This document shows, in pieces, positions 29,553-38,652 of a stretch of 64,000 bases of DNA. The stretch is taken from positions 58,358-122,357 of the forward strand of contig JASLNT010000058.1 of NCBI GenBank assembly GCA_030745875.1, given 5' to 3'. Numbering within the stretch: the stretch's first letter is position 1; each line of letters opens with the position of its first letter. A program made the position numbers and the translations under genes. The DNA is from Phycisphaerae bacterium (GTDB taxonomy: Bacteria > Planctomycetota > Phycisphaerae > SM23-33). The notes under the pieces are model-generated. The model ran no database searches, was not told the origin of the DNA, and saw only the letters and a list, made by a program, of their open reading frames with translations.

Positions 29553-32500
29553 TTACCGTCCTTCAAGACACACTAACCTGCCGTTGCGCAGGCTGACAAA
29601 GAGCCTGCCGCGGGCCGCGGCCAATCCGTCGTGAACGGGCGCCGCGATGAGTTTATGCGAGCCAATCTGACTCCCGTCCGTTCTTGAAATAATCGCCACA
29701 CGACCGCCCGTTTGTCCCTCAAACGCAGACCACGGTTTGTCAGCGTCCAACGTGTCGGGAGCCCCGGCTGCAATTACGGTCTCGCCGGTCAGAATCATGG
29801 CTTTCACGAGCAGTGGTACGTGAACGGACCAATCTGTCTTTCCGGTCGAGGCGTTCTGCGAAATGAGATTGCCTGCGTCCTTTCCCGGAGCGAAAGGCGC
29901 CGAATGCAAATTCCATTTCCCAAAAGCCCTGAAGCAAAAAGCGCTGTTCCCGTCCGTTACAAGAGCTTGCCCCGAAGCCTTTCCATACATCAAACCCGTA
30001 CGATGAAACCAACCGTCCAGCGGCATCCTGTCGGCGGAGACCAGCACGCGGCCGTACGGTGTGGCGACCGCCCCTCCGCCCAGTTTCTCTCGCGACTGTT
30101 TTCCCTCCACCTCGATTCCCGTTTCAGTTACGTTGATCTTCGAGAAACGCATGTAAACGGATTCACCATCGCCGACCAGAACATCGGAAACCATCCCGGG
30201 CGGAGGGTCTTTGGGATGCTTGTTTCCGGTGGTGTTGAAGTTCGTCTGTTTCACTACTCGCCCCGTGGTCGGATCGAGCACGTATATGAACATCCCGCCG
30301 TCAAGGTAAGATGTCCGCCCCGCGGATACGATCGCTTTGTTGTTCCTTATCAGGACCGAACCGCTTACCGGCCACGACGACTCCAACTGGCCGTAGGAAA
30401 CTATGCGGCGCGGACCCGCCGCCGCCCTGAACCGCCACGCCAGCTTTCCGTAGGCGGTTTCAAGGCAGTAGACCCACCCGTCATTTGACCCGAACAGCAC
30501 CGTCCCGTTATGGATGGTTGGGGGCGTATCCACCCTCCCGCCGCAGGTGAAACTCCAAATCAATTTTCCCGTATCGGCATCGAGGGCGTGCACGGTATGG
30601 GTGTCGACCGAGGCGATGAAGACCTTGCCTGCAGCGATCACGGGCTGGGTGAGATTCCCGCCCAATTTGGTTTCCCATCGGTTTTGGAGTTTGGTCGGAA
30701 CGGCGGTCTTCGCAAGGCAGCTCCTGGCTGGGTCATGACGATACATAGGCCAATCAGCGGGATCAGGCTCCGCAGATTTCGAACTTGCCGCCTTGCCGAA
30801 TGCCGGACCCTTTTCCAGCCTGGAGGTTTTGTCAATTCGGTCGGCCTGCTGCTTCCGGGACGCTATCGCAAGCAGGCCGTTGATCTTCACTTCAATATGG
30901 CAGGCGCAAGGGTGCGGTGTGATGTACGCCAATCCGTTGCAGGGCATCATGCCTACGCGACAGCCCGCTCGTAACCAGGGCATGGAGCAATTCTCACCGG
31001 TATCAAGATTCACCACCTGCTGAGGCTTGCCGCCTATCGAAGTCCACAATCCGTGATCCGTCGCCCGTCCGGGATAACACCGCATATGTCCGCCCGAGGC
31101 GCTGACGGCTTCGGAGACGTCTATGCTCCGCTTGAGTTTTCCCGTTGCGGGGTCGAGTCCAACGAAGAAGGGCGGTTTTGCGTCATGCACCCACAACAGG
31201 CCCTGGGCTACAAATAGAACGCTGTGCGTTCCGTACGTGTACGCTCCGCGAGTGGAGGTCCATACTGTCTTTCCGGATTTGGCGGATATGGCGTCGAGTT
31301 TGGCGGTTTTGCCTCGCGGTTGGAGAAGATAAACGACGTCCTTGTGATAGATGAGCGTGGCGTAGTTGTTCTTTATTCTCCCGGGCCGGGCTTTTCTTCC
31401 CTTTCTCCGTTTGCGATTGTCAGGCTCCGCCCCGGTCCCCAGCCCCGATCGCCAAAGTTCCTTACCCGTATCGATATCCAGAGCGATCAGGGCTCCTTCG
31501 TCCATGAAGAACACGCGCCGATCGCCTACGGTGACAAGCAGATCGGGCAGGCCGGGATAGAGTCCGGCGCGTCCCTTGTACTTGTCGGTTTTCCAGAGCA
31601 CTTTTCCCGTTGAAGCCTGAACGGCCATAATGGCGTGCGAGCGGTTGTCGGTTGGCTTTGTCTTGACGCCCAGAATCAACTTGTCGGCTTTGCAGATAAT
31701 TTCCGTTGCGCCCTGCGTCCCCTTGCAGGTGCGGATAAGCTGACCTGTGGCGCCGTCCAGTACGCTTACCGGAGCGGCGAACCCCAGCGTTACGTAGACC
31801 TTGTCGCCGACGGCGACGAGGCGTCTGTGCATTTGTTTGGGATTGCTGAATCGCTGGACCAGGGCTCCGCGCGGGCTCCAGGCCTTCCACCCGAACTCGT
31901 TCATGGACTTCTTCCACAGGAGCACGCCGCTGAATGCGTCTCGGGCTATGAGTTTCCACTTGTCGGGCAGCGAGTCGGCTATGCTGGCTTCGGCCTCATC
32001 AACGATATAGAAGATTCGCCCGTTGGCGGACACTATCGCCTCGACGCCCTGGACCGAATCGTGATGGCGCGCCCAGAAGGGCCCGGCCCGCCACTGCAGA
32101 TATCGCGGGAAGCCCACCACCGAATCCTTCGCCGAGGCGTTGTTGTCCGGACCATGCATGAAGTGCGTCCATTCATCGATATTCGCCGGGACGGGTTTGG
32201 TGATCTTGGCGCGGCCGATGCCCATCGCCACGCCCCGTGGAGCGAGCACTCGTGTGATCTCGCCACCGGCCGCCTCTTCCGAATCGCTCGCGTTGATCAG
32301 CAGATTGACGATATTGTCGGCGTAGGGCAGTTGTTTTCCATCCCAGACGTCAGCCGAGACCTTACCGTAGCATCCCTTGGTCATGATGTGCTTGCGTGCG
32401 GCGTCGACGCGTTTCCGATCGACATCCAGCCCGTGGATTATATAGCTTTCGCTTGAGCGCAGAGCGGTCAGCAGGGCGGGGTCCTTGCAGCCTATTACGA

Positions 32501-32651
32501 CAACAAGCCCGCCCTTGACGCCCGAGGTCGACAGGATCTGTTCGGCAGAAAGCTTCGCGGCTTCGGCGGCGCCGAGATCGGACGTTTCTGCGCCCGGGAG
32601 AACGCTTGTCAACATGACCAGCAAATATGTCACAGACCATCGATTTCTCAT
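29553..32651 (-). CDS. Secreted methyltransferase-like domain fused to PQQ-type beta-propeller (paralogue 3)
   Basis: GGLVVVIGCKDPALLTALRSS...HGLDVD; NIDEWTHFMHGPDNNASAKDSVVG as in paralogue 1; PQQ blades; RBS GGAG before ATG. Confidence 0.87.
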   Translation of the reverse strand: MRNRWSVTYLLVMLTSVLPGAETSDLGAAEAAKLSAEQILSTSGVKGGLVVVIGCKDPALLTALRSSESYIIHGLDVDRKRVDAARKHIMTKGCYGKVSADVWDGKQLPYADNIVNLLINASDSEEAAGGEITRVLAPRGVAMGIGRAKITKPVPANIDEWTHFMHGPDNNASAKDSVVGFPRYLQWRAGPFWARHHDSVQGVEAIVSANGRIFYIVDEAEASIADSLPDKWKLIARDAFSGVLLWKKSMNEFGWKAWSPRGALVQRFSNPKQMHRRLVAVGDKVYVTLGFAAPVSVLDGATGQLIRTCKGTQGATEIICKADKLILGVKTKPTDNRSHAIMAVQASTGKVLWKTDKYKGRAGLYPGLPDLLVTVGDRRVFFMDEGALIALDIDTGKELWRSGLGTGAEPDNRKRRKGRKARPGRIKNNYATLIYHKDVVYLLQPRGKTAKLDAISAKSGKTVWTSTRGAYTYGTHSVLFVAQGLLWVHDAKPPFFVGLDPATGKLKRSIDVSEAVSASGGHMRCYPGRATDHGLWTSIGGKPQQVVNLDTGENCSMPWLRAGCRVGMMPCNGLAYITPHPCACHIEVKINGLLAIASRKQQADRIDKTSRLEKGPAFGKAASSKSAEPDPADWPMYRHDPARSCLAKTAVPTKLQNRWETKLGGNLTQPVIAAGKVFIASVDTHTVHALDADTGKLIWSFTCGGRVDTPPTIHNGTVLFGSNDGWVYCLETAYGKLAWRFRAAAGPRRIVSYGQLESSWPVSGSVLIRNNKAIVSAGRTSYLDGGMFIYVLDPTTGRVVKQTNFNTTGNKHPKDPPPGMVSDVLVGDGESVYMRFSKINVTETGIEVEGKQSREKLGGGAVATPYGRVLVSADRMPLDGWFHRTGLMYGKASGQALVTDGNSAFCFRAFGKWNLHSAPFAPGKDAGNLISQNASTGKTDWSVHVPLLVKAMILTGETVIAAGAPDTLDADKPWSAFEGQTGGRVAIISRTDGSQIGSHKLIAAPVHDGLAAARGRLFVSLRNGRLVCLEGR

Positions 32652-32697
32652 TCTCGTCTCCTGCCGGATCGCTGCTTTGCGTTCCGTTTCAACCGAC

Positions 32698-34698
32698 TCA
32701 TTTCAGGGCGGTCGACGTTTTCGACTGGTCGCGTTTTTCGATTTCGGACGTTGTTTTGGCGCTGTCGGGGTTGTTGTCCGTTCCAGAGTACTTCCCGCCT
32801 TCCCATCGCAGATTGCCGAAAGCGCGCGGCGGGGACCAGCGACTGGTCTTGTCGGAAGGCTTGAGTTCGGGCAGCTCGATCTGTTTGCCGCCCTGCTCGA
32901 CCTTCACGCGCCCTCGGATGCCGAGCTCCGTAACGTGTCGCCAACTCTTCAGCGGATGCTTCGTGCGTTTGCCGAAGAGCTTGAAGTCGGCAACTGTTAC
33001 GCCAGCTGTCCGCCACTTGTCGGATCCTTTGATGTTTACCCGGGCGTAATACTGTCCGCCGTTTTGTCCCGGGAAGGCGTTCCAACTGTTGTCCTGCAGT
33101 TCGAAGAAGAGCACGGCGTCATGGGCGACCTTCACGTCAAGCATCAGTTTGGCGCCTTCGGGCGCCGAGTAGGCGGGGTCTTTGATCTTGCGCGTATAGG
33201 CGCTCCACCAGTGCGGATTACCCCAGCTCAGGCGATACCAGTCCTGGTAATCATCGAAGTCTTTTTCGATCATCCGGCTGCGGTTCGGCGAGGCTTTTAC
33301 TTTCGCGGCCTTTAGCTGTCGGGGCGTGTAGCTGATCATTTCCGACGACACGCCGAACGTCTCGGGAGCCTTGGCCATCCAGCGATACCCAACCACCGGA
33401 TGATCCAGCTTGTAGTACACGTTGGCCATTACATACAGCGGCTGATCGGTGCTGAAGATCGGGCATCCGGCCTCCCACGCATCGCCGTTTCTGCGCGTGT
33501 TTGCGGTGCGCCAGAACCGCGTGAGGATGTGCGGGTCGACGGAATAATAGATGTCGACCTTCGCGACGTTCTTGATCTGATCGGGTTTGACGACGACTGA
33601 CGGGACGGAGTCCTTTGTTTTCAAACTGGCTGATATCGTCGGCGTCCTGGGGAATTCGAAAACGCCCTTCAAGTGATCCTCAAAGAACAGCATGCCCGCG
33701 AAAAGGTGTTCGCTGATCGCGCGGTGGTTCATGTGCGGTGTGACGGTGTAGTTGACCGTTTTGCTCTTCAGGCCGCGCCAGTTGGCGTACATGTTGTCGA
33801 GGATCCCGTTGAAATCGTTGTGCGGTCCGAGGTAGAGCATCGGTATGGCGATCTCTTTGACGTACAGCGCGTCGTCGATTGTCTTGTGATAGAGTTCGGA
33901 CTGCCTGCGGCGCACGCCGGCGTTGGGGCGGTTGCGGATGTGGTCCGGAGCTGAACCGCTCCCGCCGCACGACGGGACGGCTGCTTTGATTCGCTTGTCT
34001 GCGCCGGTGAGCATCACCGTGAGCTTTCCGCCCATCGAGTGGCCGAACGCTCCGATCCTGTCGGGATCGACTTCGTCCTGTTTCTGCAGGAAGGTTATTC
34101 CGCGTTTGGCGGCGATGATTATCAGGAACCAATTGTTGTTGCGGGGCGATTCTACGGTGTCGATGGTGAGCTTATCGGGCATGAGCGAGCCGTAGTGGCT
34201 GTTGTGTCCCTTTTGGGTGGCGTCGACGGCGCCCCAGTCGGTGGTCGGTTCGCCGGACCGGGCGCCCTCCATCTCTCGGCCGCCCCAGTTAATCGACAGC
34301 GTCGCGTATCCGTTGTCGGCGCCGTATTTGACGCTGTGGATTGAAGCCCTCTGCCCGCCGCCGTGCATCTGGATTAGCGCGGGGAGCTTGCCCTTGTGCT
34401 TTGTCGGGAATGCATAGAACGCGGCCATCGTCGACTTCTTACCCTTGAAAGTCCCGATCGTGTAAGTCAGGTAGCGGTAGGTCGCGACTTCATCCTTCCA
34501 TTCGCGCACGACCTTTGCTTCGAGCGGTTCTTTGGTCGAGTCGTAGTTCGCCCACAACTCCTTGACGTTCTGCGGGACCTTCCCGTCTTTGAGCGGGGGG
34601 AGCGTGTCGGCGGCGTTGATCGCACCGGCCGAACCAAGCATCACACCAGCCGCCAGCAAGATTGCAATGAGTCTTATTTTCAACGTTCCACGCTCCAT
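32698..34698 (-). CDS. Secreted acetylxylan esterase-like alpha/beta-hydrolase with extra C-terminal domain
   Basis: Signal peptide; ALIQMHGGGQRASIHSVKYGADNGYATLSINWGGREM; GHSMGGKL nucleophile elbow; about 250-aa C-terminal extension. Confidence 0.8.
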   Translation of the reverse strand: MERGTLKIRLIAILLAAGVMLGSAGAINAADTLPPLKDGKVPQNVKELWANYDSTKEPLEAKVVREWKDEVATYRYLTYTIGTFKGKKSTMAAFYAFPTKHKGKLPALIQMHGGGQRASIHSVKYGADNGYATLSINWGGREMEGARSGEPTTDWGAVDATQKGHNSHYGSLMPDKLTIDTVESPRNNNWFLIIIAAKRGITFLQKQDEVDPDRIGAFGHSMGGKLTVMLTGADKRIKAAVPSCGGSGSAPDHIRNRPNAGVRRRQSELYHKTIDDALYVKEIAIPMLYLGPHNDFNGILDNMYANWRGLKSKTVNYTVTPHMNHRAISEHLFAGMLFFEDHLKGVFEFPRTPTISASLKTKDSVPSVVVKPDQIKNVAKVDIYYSVDPHILTRFWRTANTRRNGDAWEAGCPIFSTDQPLYVMANVYYKLDHPVVGYRWMAKAPETFGVSSEMISYTPRQLKAAKVKASPNRSRMIEKDFDDYQDWYRLSWGNPHWWSAYTRKIKDPAYSAPEGAKLMLDVKVAHDAVLFFELQDNSWNAFPGQNGGQYYARVNIKGSDKWRTAGVTVADFKLFGKRTKHPLKSWRHVTELGIRGRVKVEQGGKQIELPELKPSDKTSRWSPPRAFGNLRWEGGKYSGTDNNPDSAKTTSEIEKRDQSKTSTALK

Positions 34699-34787
34699 AT
34701 CATCGAGGAATCCCCAACAGCATGCATCTGAGTATATCCCCGCAACGGATACTCATCAACGCTTTCGGCTTTCCGCTCTCGCGGTGC

Positions 34788-34829
34788 AAATAAAAACGAG
34801 CCCGCCCCTCGCAATGAGGGACGGGCTCG
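34788..34829 (-). terminator. Rho-independent terminator (minus-strand orientation)
   Basis: CGAGCCCGCCCCTCGCAATGAGGGACGGGCTCG hairpin (one mismatch); on the minus strand it is followed by TTTTTATTT. Confidence 0.75.
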
Positions 34830-34867
34830 GAACAGTCTTTTAATGCGACCTCTTGGGCCGCGGTTTC

Positions 34868-35152
34868 TTACGCTCTGCGGCGTCGTCTCAGAATCGCCAA
34901 GCCGCCCAAGGCCAGCAGACTCATCGTCGCCGGCTCGGGGATCAACTCGGTTACCACGTTTTCAAACAGCCGGTCGTAGTCGGCGGTGTGAAAATCGCCA
35001 AACTCATACACATCGCCGGCGTCGTATCCCCAAGTGGGCAGAAGCACCCGCCGGCCGGCCGTTACGCCAAAGTCGGTTATATCCGCCAGATCCGTCCCTG
35101 ACGGTATGTCGATTATGATCCCAACAAAGTACCTTTTGAAAAAAAAATTCAC
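34868..35152 (-). pseudogene. PEP-CTERM protein C-terminal fragment
   Basis: Ends LIPEPATMSLLALGGLAILRRRRRA*: PEP motif, hydrophobic helix, Arg tail. No signal peptide; ORF begins at a T-homopolymer (GAATTTTTTTTTC). Confidence 0.7.
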
Positions 35153-35306
35153 CAGAGTCGAAAGGAGGGCTCAAAAAGGCCGCCTCCCGCTCTTGTGAAT
35201 CATAACCGCATGAATCGGCGACTGTAATGTGTTGAATACAGAACCTCCCCACAGTCCTTTGCCGCAGACGATTACACAATCGTAATTAAGGGATAATATT
35301 TAGCCG

Positions 35307-35376
35307 ATAGTATTTATATGATATCTCTAATAGATAATATCTTATCTCTAGCTCGTATTTGCGGTATAATACTATT
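35307..35376 (+). promoter_or_regulatory. Promoter/operator region of hipBA
   Basis: AT-rich island in a GC-rich window; TATAAT at 35365-35370; palindrome TATCT-N5-AGATA at 35322-35336; inverted pair ATAGTATT (35307-35314)/AATACTAT (35368-35375). Confidence 0.6.
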
Positions 35377-35688
35377 ATGAGTCCGACGATCTTAACGTTG
35401 CTTGGTCCGGGGGAGATGAGCGGTTTATTGGCCGATCGCGCCAAGGCGTTGCGTTTGGGCAAGGGTTGGACCCGGGAAACGCTTGCTTCTCGCGCGGGCG
35501 TTTCGGCGTCCTCGCTCAAGCGGTTCGAGACCAGCGGAAAGGCCTCGCTTGAACTCGTCCTCAAAGTCGCCGGAGCCCTGGCCCGCCTTGACGAGTTCGG
35601 CAAGTTGCTCCAGCCGCCCCCGGCCCGCAGCATCGCCGAACTCGAACACCGCGCCGCCAAACCCAGCCCAAAGCGAGGGCGCATATGA
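35377..35688 (+). CDS. hipB: HipB-like XRE-family antitoxin/repressor
   Basis: LLADRAKALRLGKGWTRETLASRAGVSASSLKRFETSGKASLELVLKVAGAL HTH; directly upstream of hipA with ATGA overlap. ATG at 35377 preferred over the TTG at 35359 used in the track. Confidence 0.82.
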   Translation: MSPTILTLLGPGEMSGLLADRAKALRLGKGWTRETLASRAGVSASSLKRFETSGKASLELVLKVAGALARLDEFGKLLQPPPARSIAELEHRAAKPSPKRGRI

Positions 35689-36914
35689 AGAAACTGAATG
35701 TTCAATTCACACGCGCGCCTGGTGATTCGCTGACGGTCGGCACGCTGGTCGAAGATCGCCGAAGAGTCTATTTTGAGTACCGCCCGGAGTTTCTCGATAC
35801 GGACCTGAACCTCTCGCCATTTCGCCTGCCGTTCGAAAGCGGGCTATTCGAGCATACTGATCGCGAGTTTGGCCCGCTGCCGGGTCTGTTTGACGATTCC
35901 CTGCCCGACGGCTGGGGCCTGCTGCTGATGAACCGCCATTTTCGTTCGCTGGGCCTGGATCCAGCCGAAGTATCCGTGCTGGACCGCCTGAGTTGGCTGG
36001 GAACTCGAACGATGGGCGCGCTTACCTACCACCCGCCTGCGGAGCGCGACGATCTGGACACAGACGTGTTCGACCTGCACGATCTGGCCCGTCACGCACA
36101 AGAAATCCTCGAAGGCTTCGCCGTGGATGTCCTGCCGCAACTTCTGCAGGCCGGCGGTTCACCGGGCGGAGCACGTCCAAAGGTGCTGGTCGGCTTCGAC
36201 CCGGTCGGAGGCAGGGTTGTTTCGGGTGAAGATGATCTGCCCGACGAATTCGAACATTGGATCGTCAAGTTCGCAGCCAGGGCCGACTCGCCTGACGCCG
36301 GGGCGGTCGAATACGCCTATTCCCTGATGGCCGCCGACGCCGGGATAGACATGCCGACAACGCGACTGTTCGAGACCGCGCGCGACGACCGGTTCTTCGG
36401 CGTAAAGCGATTCGACCGAGACGGTAACCGGCGTATACACATCCACACGTTCGGCAACCTGATCCAGATGAACTTCCGCATCCCGTCTGCCGATTACGCC
36501 GATCTTTTGAAGACCGCATCAATATTGACGCGAAACCACCAGGACGTGCTACGCGCGTATCGCCGGATGGTTTTCAACGTACTGGCCCACAACCGCGACG
36601 ACCACGTCAAGAACTTCGCCTTCGTCCTGGACCGAGCTGCAGGCGAGTGGACACTTTCGCCGGCCTATGACCTGACGCATACGAGCGGCCCGGGCGGCGA
36701 GCACACGATGACGCTGGCTGGCGAGGGCAAGAATCCAACACGATCCCACATGGACCAATTGGCCCGCCAGGCCGATATATCACAGAAGGAAGCCGACCAG
36801 ATCTTCGACCAGGTCCAATCCGCCGTAGATCATTGGCCCGATCGCGCCGCCCAGGCAAACGTGTCGCAAACCAACATCAGCCGGATCGCCGAGTCCATGC
36901 CGAAAGTGAGATGA
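35685..36914 (+). CDS. hipA: HipA-like serine/threonine kinase toxin
   Basis: GGSPGGARPKVLV Gly-rich loop; EYAYSLMAADAGIDMPTTRL; HNRDDHVKNFAFVLDRAAGEWTLSPAYDLT catalytic region. Confidence 0.93.
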   Translation: MKKLNVQFTRAPGDSLTVGTLVEDRRRVYFEYRPEFLDTDLNLSPFRLPFESGLFEHTDREFGPLPGLFDDSLPDGWGLLLMNRHFRSLGLDPAEVSVLDRLSWLGTRTMGALTYHPPAERDDLDTDVFDLHDLARHAQEILEGFAVDVLPQLLQAGGSPGGARPKVLVGFDPVGGRVVSGEDDLPDEFEHWIVKFAARADSPDAGAVEYAYSLMAADAGIDMPTTRLFETARDDRFFGVKRFDRDGNRRIHIHTFGNLIQMNFRIPSADYADLLKTASILTRNHQDVLRAYRRMVFNVLAHNRDDHVKNFAFVLDRAAGEWTLSPAYDLTHTSGPGGEHTMTLAGEGKNPTRSHMDQLARQADISQKEADQIFDQVQSAVDHWPDRAAQANVSQTNISRIAESMPKVR

Positions 36915-36923
36915 ATTCACAAG

Positions 36924-38603
36924 TCAAGGTTTGCTCGCGCGCGGGTGTGGGCGAACGATCAGGCGCAGCGGTTTGTTTGGTTTGAGGCTTACGGGCAGGC
37001 CTTTGCTGAGGGCCTTGCCCGAGACGATGCGAGTTGATCCGTCATCTGCGTTCCGGATGGCGTATTTGTGTTTTTCGTCGGGTTCGACTGTGAACCATTC
37101 GGGCACGGAGTTCATACGCGGCCAGTCCTGTTTGAAGCCCATGTAGATGCGATGTCTGGGGATGTCGAACTGGAGCTTTCCTTCGTACGCTTTGTCGGAC
37201 CGCATGTACACGCAGATTCCGTCGCCGACAGGCGCCGCGCCAAGTTGAAGCCCCCCGCGCCAAGGACGTGCGATGGTGTTGCGCGTGTGCAGCATTGTAT
37301 GAATCAGCACTGTGCGGACCGTGTTGGCCTCCAGCTTGTGAGTCTCCCAGAGGCGTTTGGGGTTGGTGTGATCGACCAGCATCGTCGCGATTTCGCGGTC
37401 GGCCCAGACGAATCCTTCGGGCGTTGGGAACTTGCGCAACAGGTACAGTCCGCCCTCGACCGAGTCGGCTATATTGTCGCGCGAGCCATGATCCCAGTTG
37501 AAGTTTTTGTATCGCGGTTTGAGCAGATTCTTCAGCGGTCGGCGGATCGCGCCAGAATACCGTTTGCTCCCCAGGGCAAGATCGTAGTCCAGGAAACCGA
37601 CGAAATCGTATCCCCACCCGTCGCCGATGGTGACCTTGTCGTGCGGCCCGGGCGTCTTCTGCAGTGAGCGGACGATGACGCCGTCGGAATTTGTCCCGCG
37701 ACGCAGGATCTCGTCGAACATGTATTCCATGTGCGGTTTGTACTGACGGAGTTTCTTCGTGTCGGCTTTGGCGTCGACGGCGAAGAGCAGGCCAAGACCG
37801 CCTATGACCTCGCAGCCGTGGTCGCTCAGACGCGAGGGAACGAACTTGCCTCCCAGGAGGTAGTAGTCCGCCAGGCGGTGAGCCCAGTCGAGATACTTCT
37901 TCTCGCCCGTCATGCAGTACAGGCGAGGCAGAATCTGCAGCAGTTCGCCGTTTACCTCGATGTTCTTCGACGGGATCTTCCCGTAGGGGCTGTCGTAGCG
38001 CGCGTGTTTGAAAATATCGTCTACGATGCCACGCATGCGATCGAACCAGGGCGAGTCCTTGCCCGTGATTTCAACGATTGCGACCAGCCCGTCCTTGGCG
38101 TATTCGCACGCGCCGAAGATCATCGCATCGAACGAGCCTGCGACCTTCTTGCCGGATTTCAGGTCGTAATTGACCGGAAGGCGATCGAGATGGTTGCAGA
38201 GTTTCTGCTCGGATTTGAGCGTTTCGACCATCACGCCGTCGAGCACCTTCTTGTCCGTATAGAACGCCGCCCACACGTAGAACGGATAGCAGTCCGCAGC
38301 GGTGTCGCGGTAGTTCCACGCCCGTGCGGTCGACCGGAACAAACCGGTCTTCGCGTCGCGAACGGGCAGAACGCGCTTGTGCAGCCATCGCTGCACTTTG
38401 TCCAGTGCGACTCCCGCGTACTGCGCCGAGCGTTCGGCCCGGTTCCAGTCGCAGGTTTTCGGCGAGGGATTCCAGAGGCTCCGCGTCTTGTCATTGATTT
38501 CGAATCCGGGCAGGTCCGCCCAGCGGTCGGCGCGCTGCGCCTGCGAAACTGAAGTCGCCGCCCCGATCGCCAGGATGCAAGCCAGCATTATCGTTCTCTT
38601 CAT
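36924..38603 (-). CDS. Secreted (alpha/alpha)6 six-hairpin glycosidase-like protein
   Basis: Signal peptide MKRTIMLACILAIGAATSVSQA; helical repeats with Trp/Tyr-rich motifs (YLDWAHRLADYYLLGGKFVPSRLSDHGCEVIGGLGLLFAVD). RBS GGAGA before ATG at 38603. Confidence 0.6.
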   Translation of the reverse strand: MKRTIMLACILAIGAATSVSQAQRADRWADLPGFEINDKTRSLWNPSPKTCDWNRAERSAQYAGVALDKVQRWLHKRVLPVRDAKTGLFRSTARAWNYRDTAADCYPFYVWAAFYTDKKVLDGVMVETLKSEQKLCNHLDRLPVNYDLKSGKKVAGSFDAMIFGACEYAKDGLVAIVEITGKDSPWFDRMRGIVDDIFKHARYDSPYGKIPSKNIEVNGELLQILPRLYCMTGEKKYLDWAHRLADYYLLGGKFVPSRLSDHGCEVIGGLGLLFAVDAKADTKKLRQYKPHMEYMFDEILRRGTNSDGVIVRSLQKTPGPHDKVTIGDGWGYDFVGFLDYDLALGSKRYSGAIRRPLKNLLKPRYKNFNWDHGSRDNIADSVEGGLYLLRKFPTPEGFVWADREIATMLVDHTNPKRLWETHKLEANTVRTVLIHTMLHTRNTIARPWRGGLQLGAAPVGDGICVYMRSDKAYEGKLQFDIPRHRIYMGFKQDWPRMNSVPEWFTVEPDEKHKYAIRNADDGSTRIVSGKALSKGLPVSLKPNKPLRLIVRPHPRASKP

Positions 38604-38652
38604 TGCGATATTCTCCATCGACAACGGCGCAAGGTGGCGCCGGTTCTATCGG

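Noticed and set aside
35004-35279. Minus-strand 91-aa ORF overlapping the PEP-CTERM fragment
   Set aside because: Different frame from the sorting tail, no domain; not evidence of the missing N-terminus.
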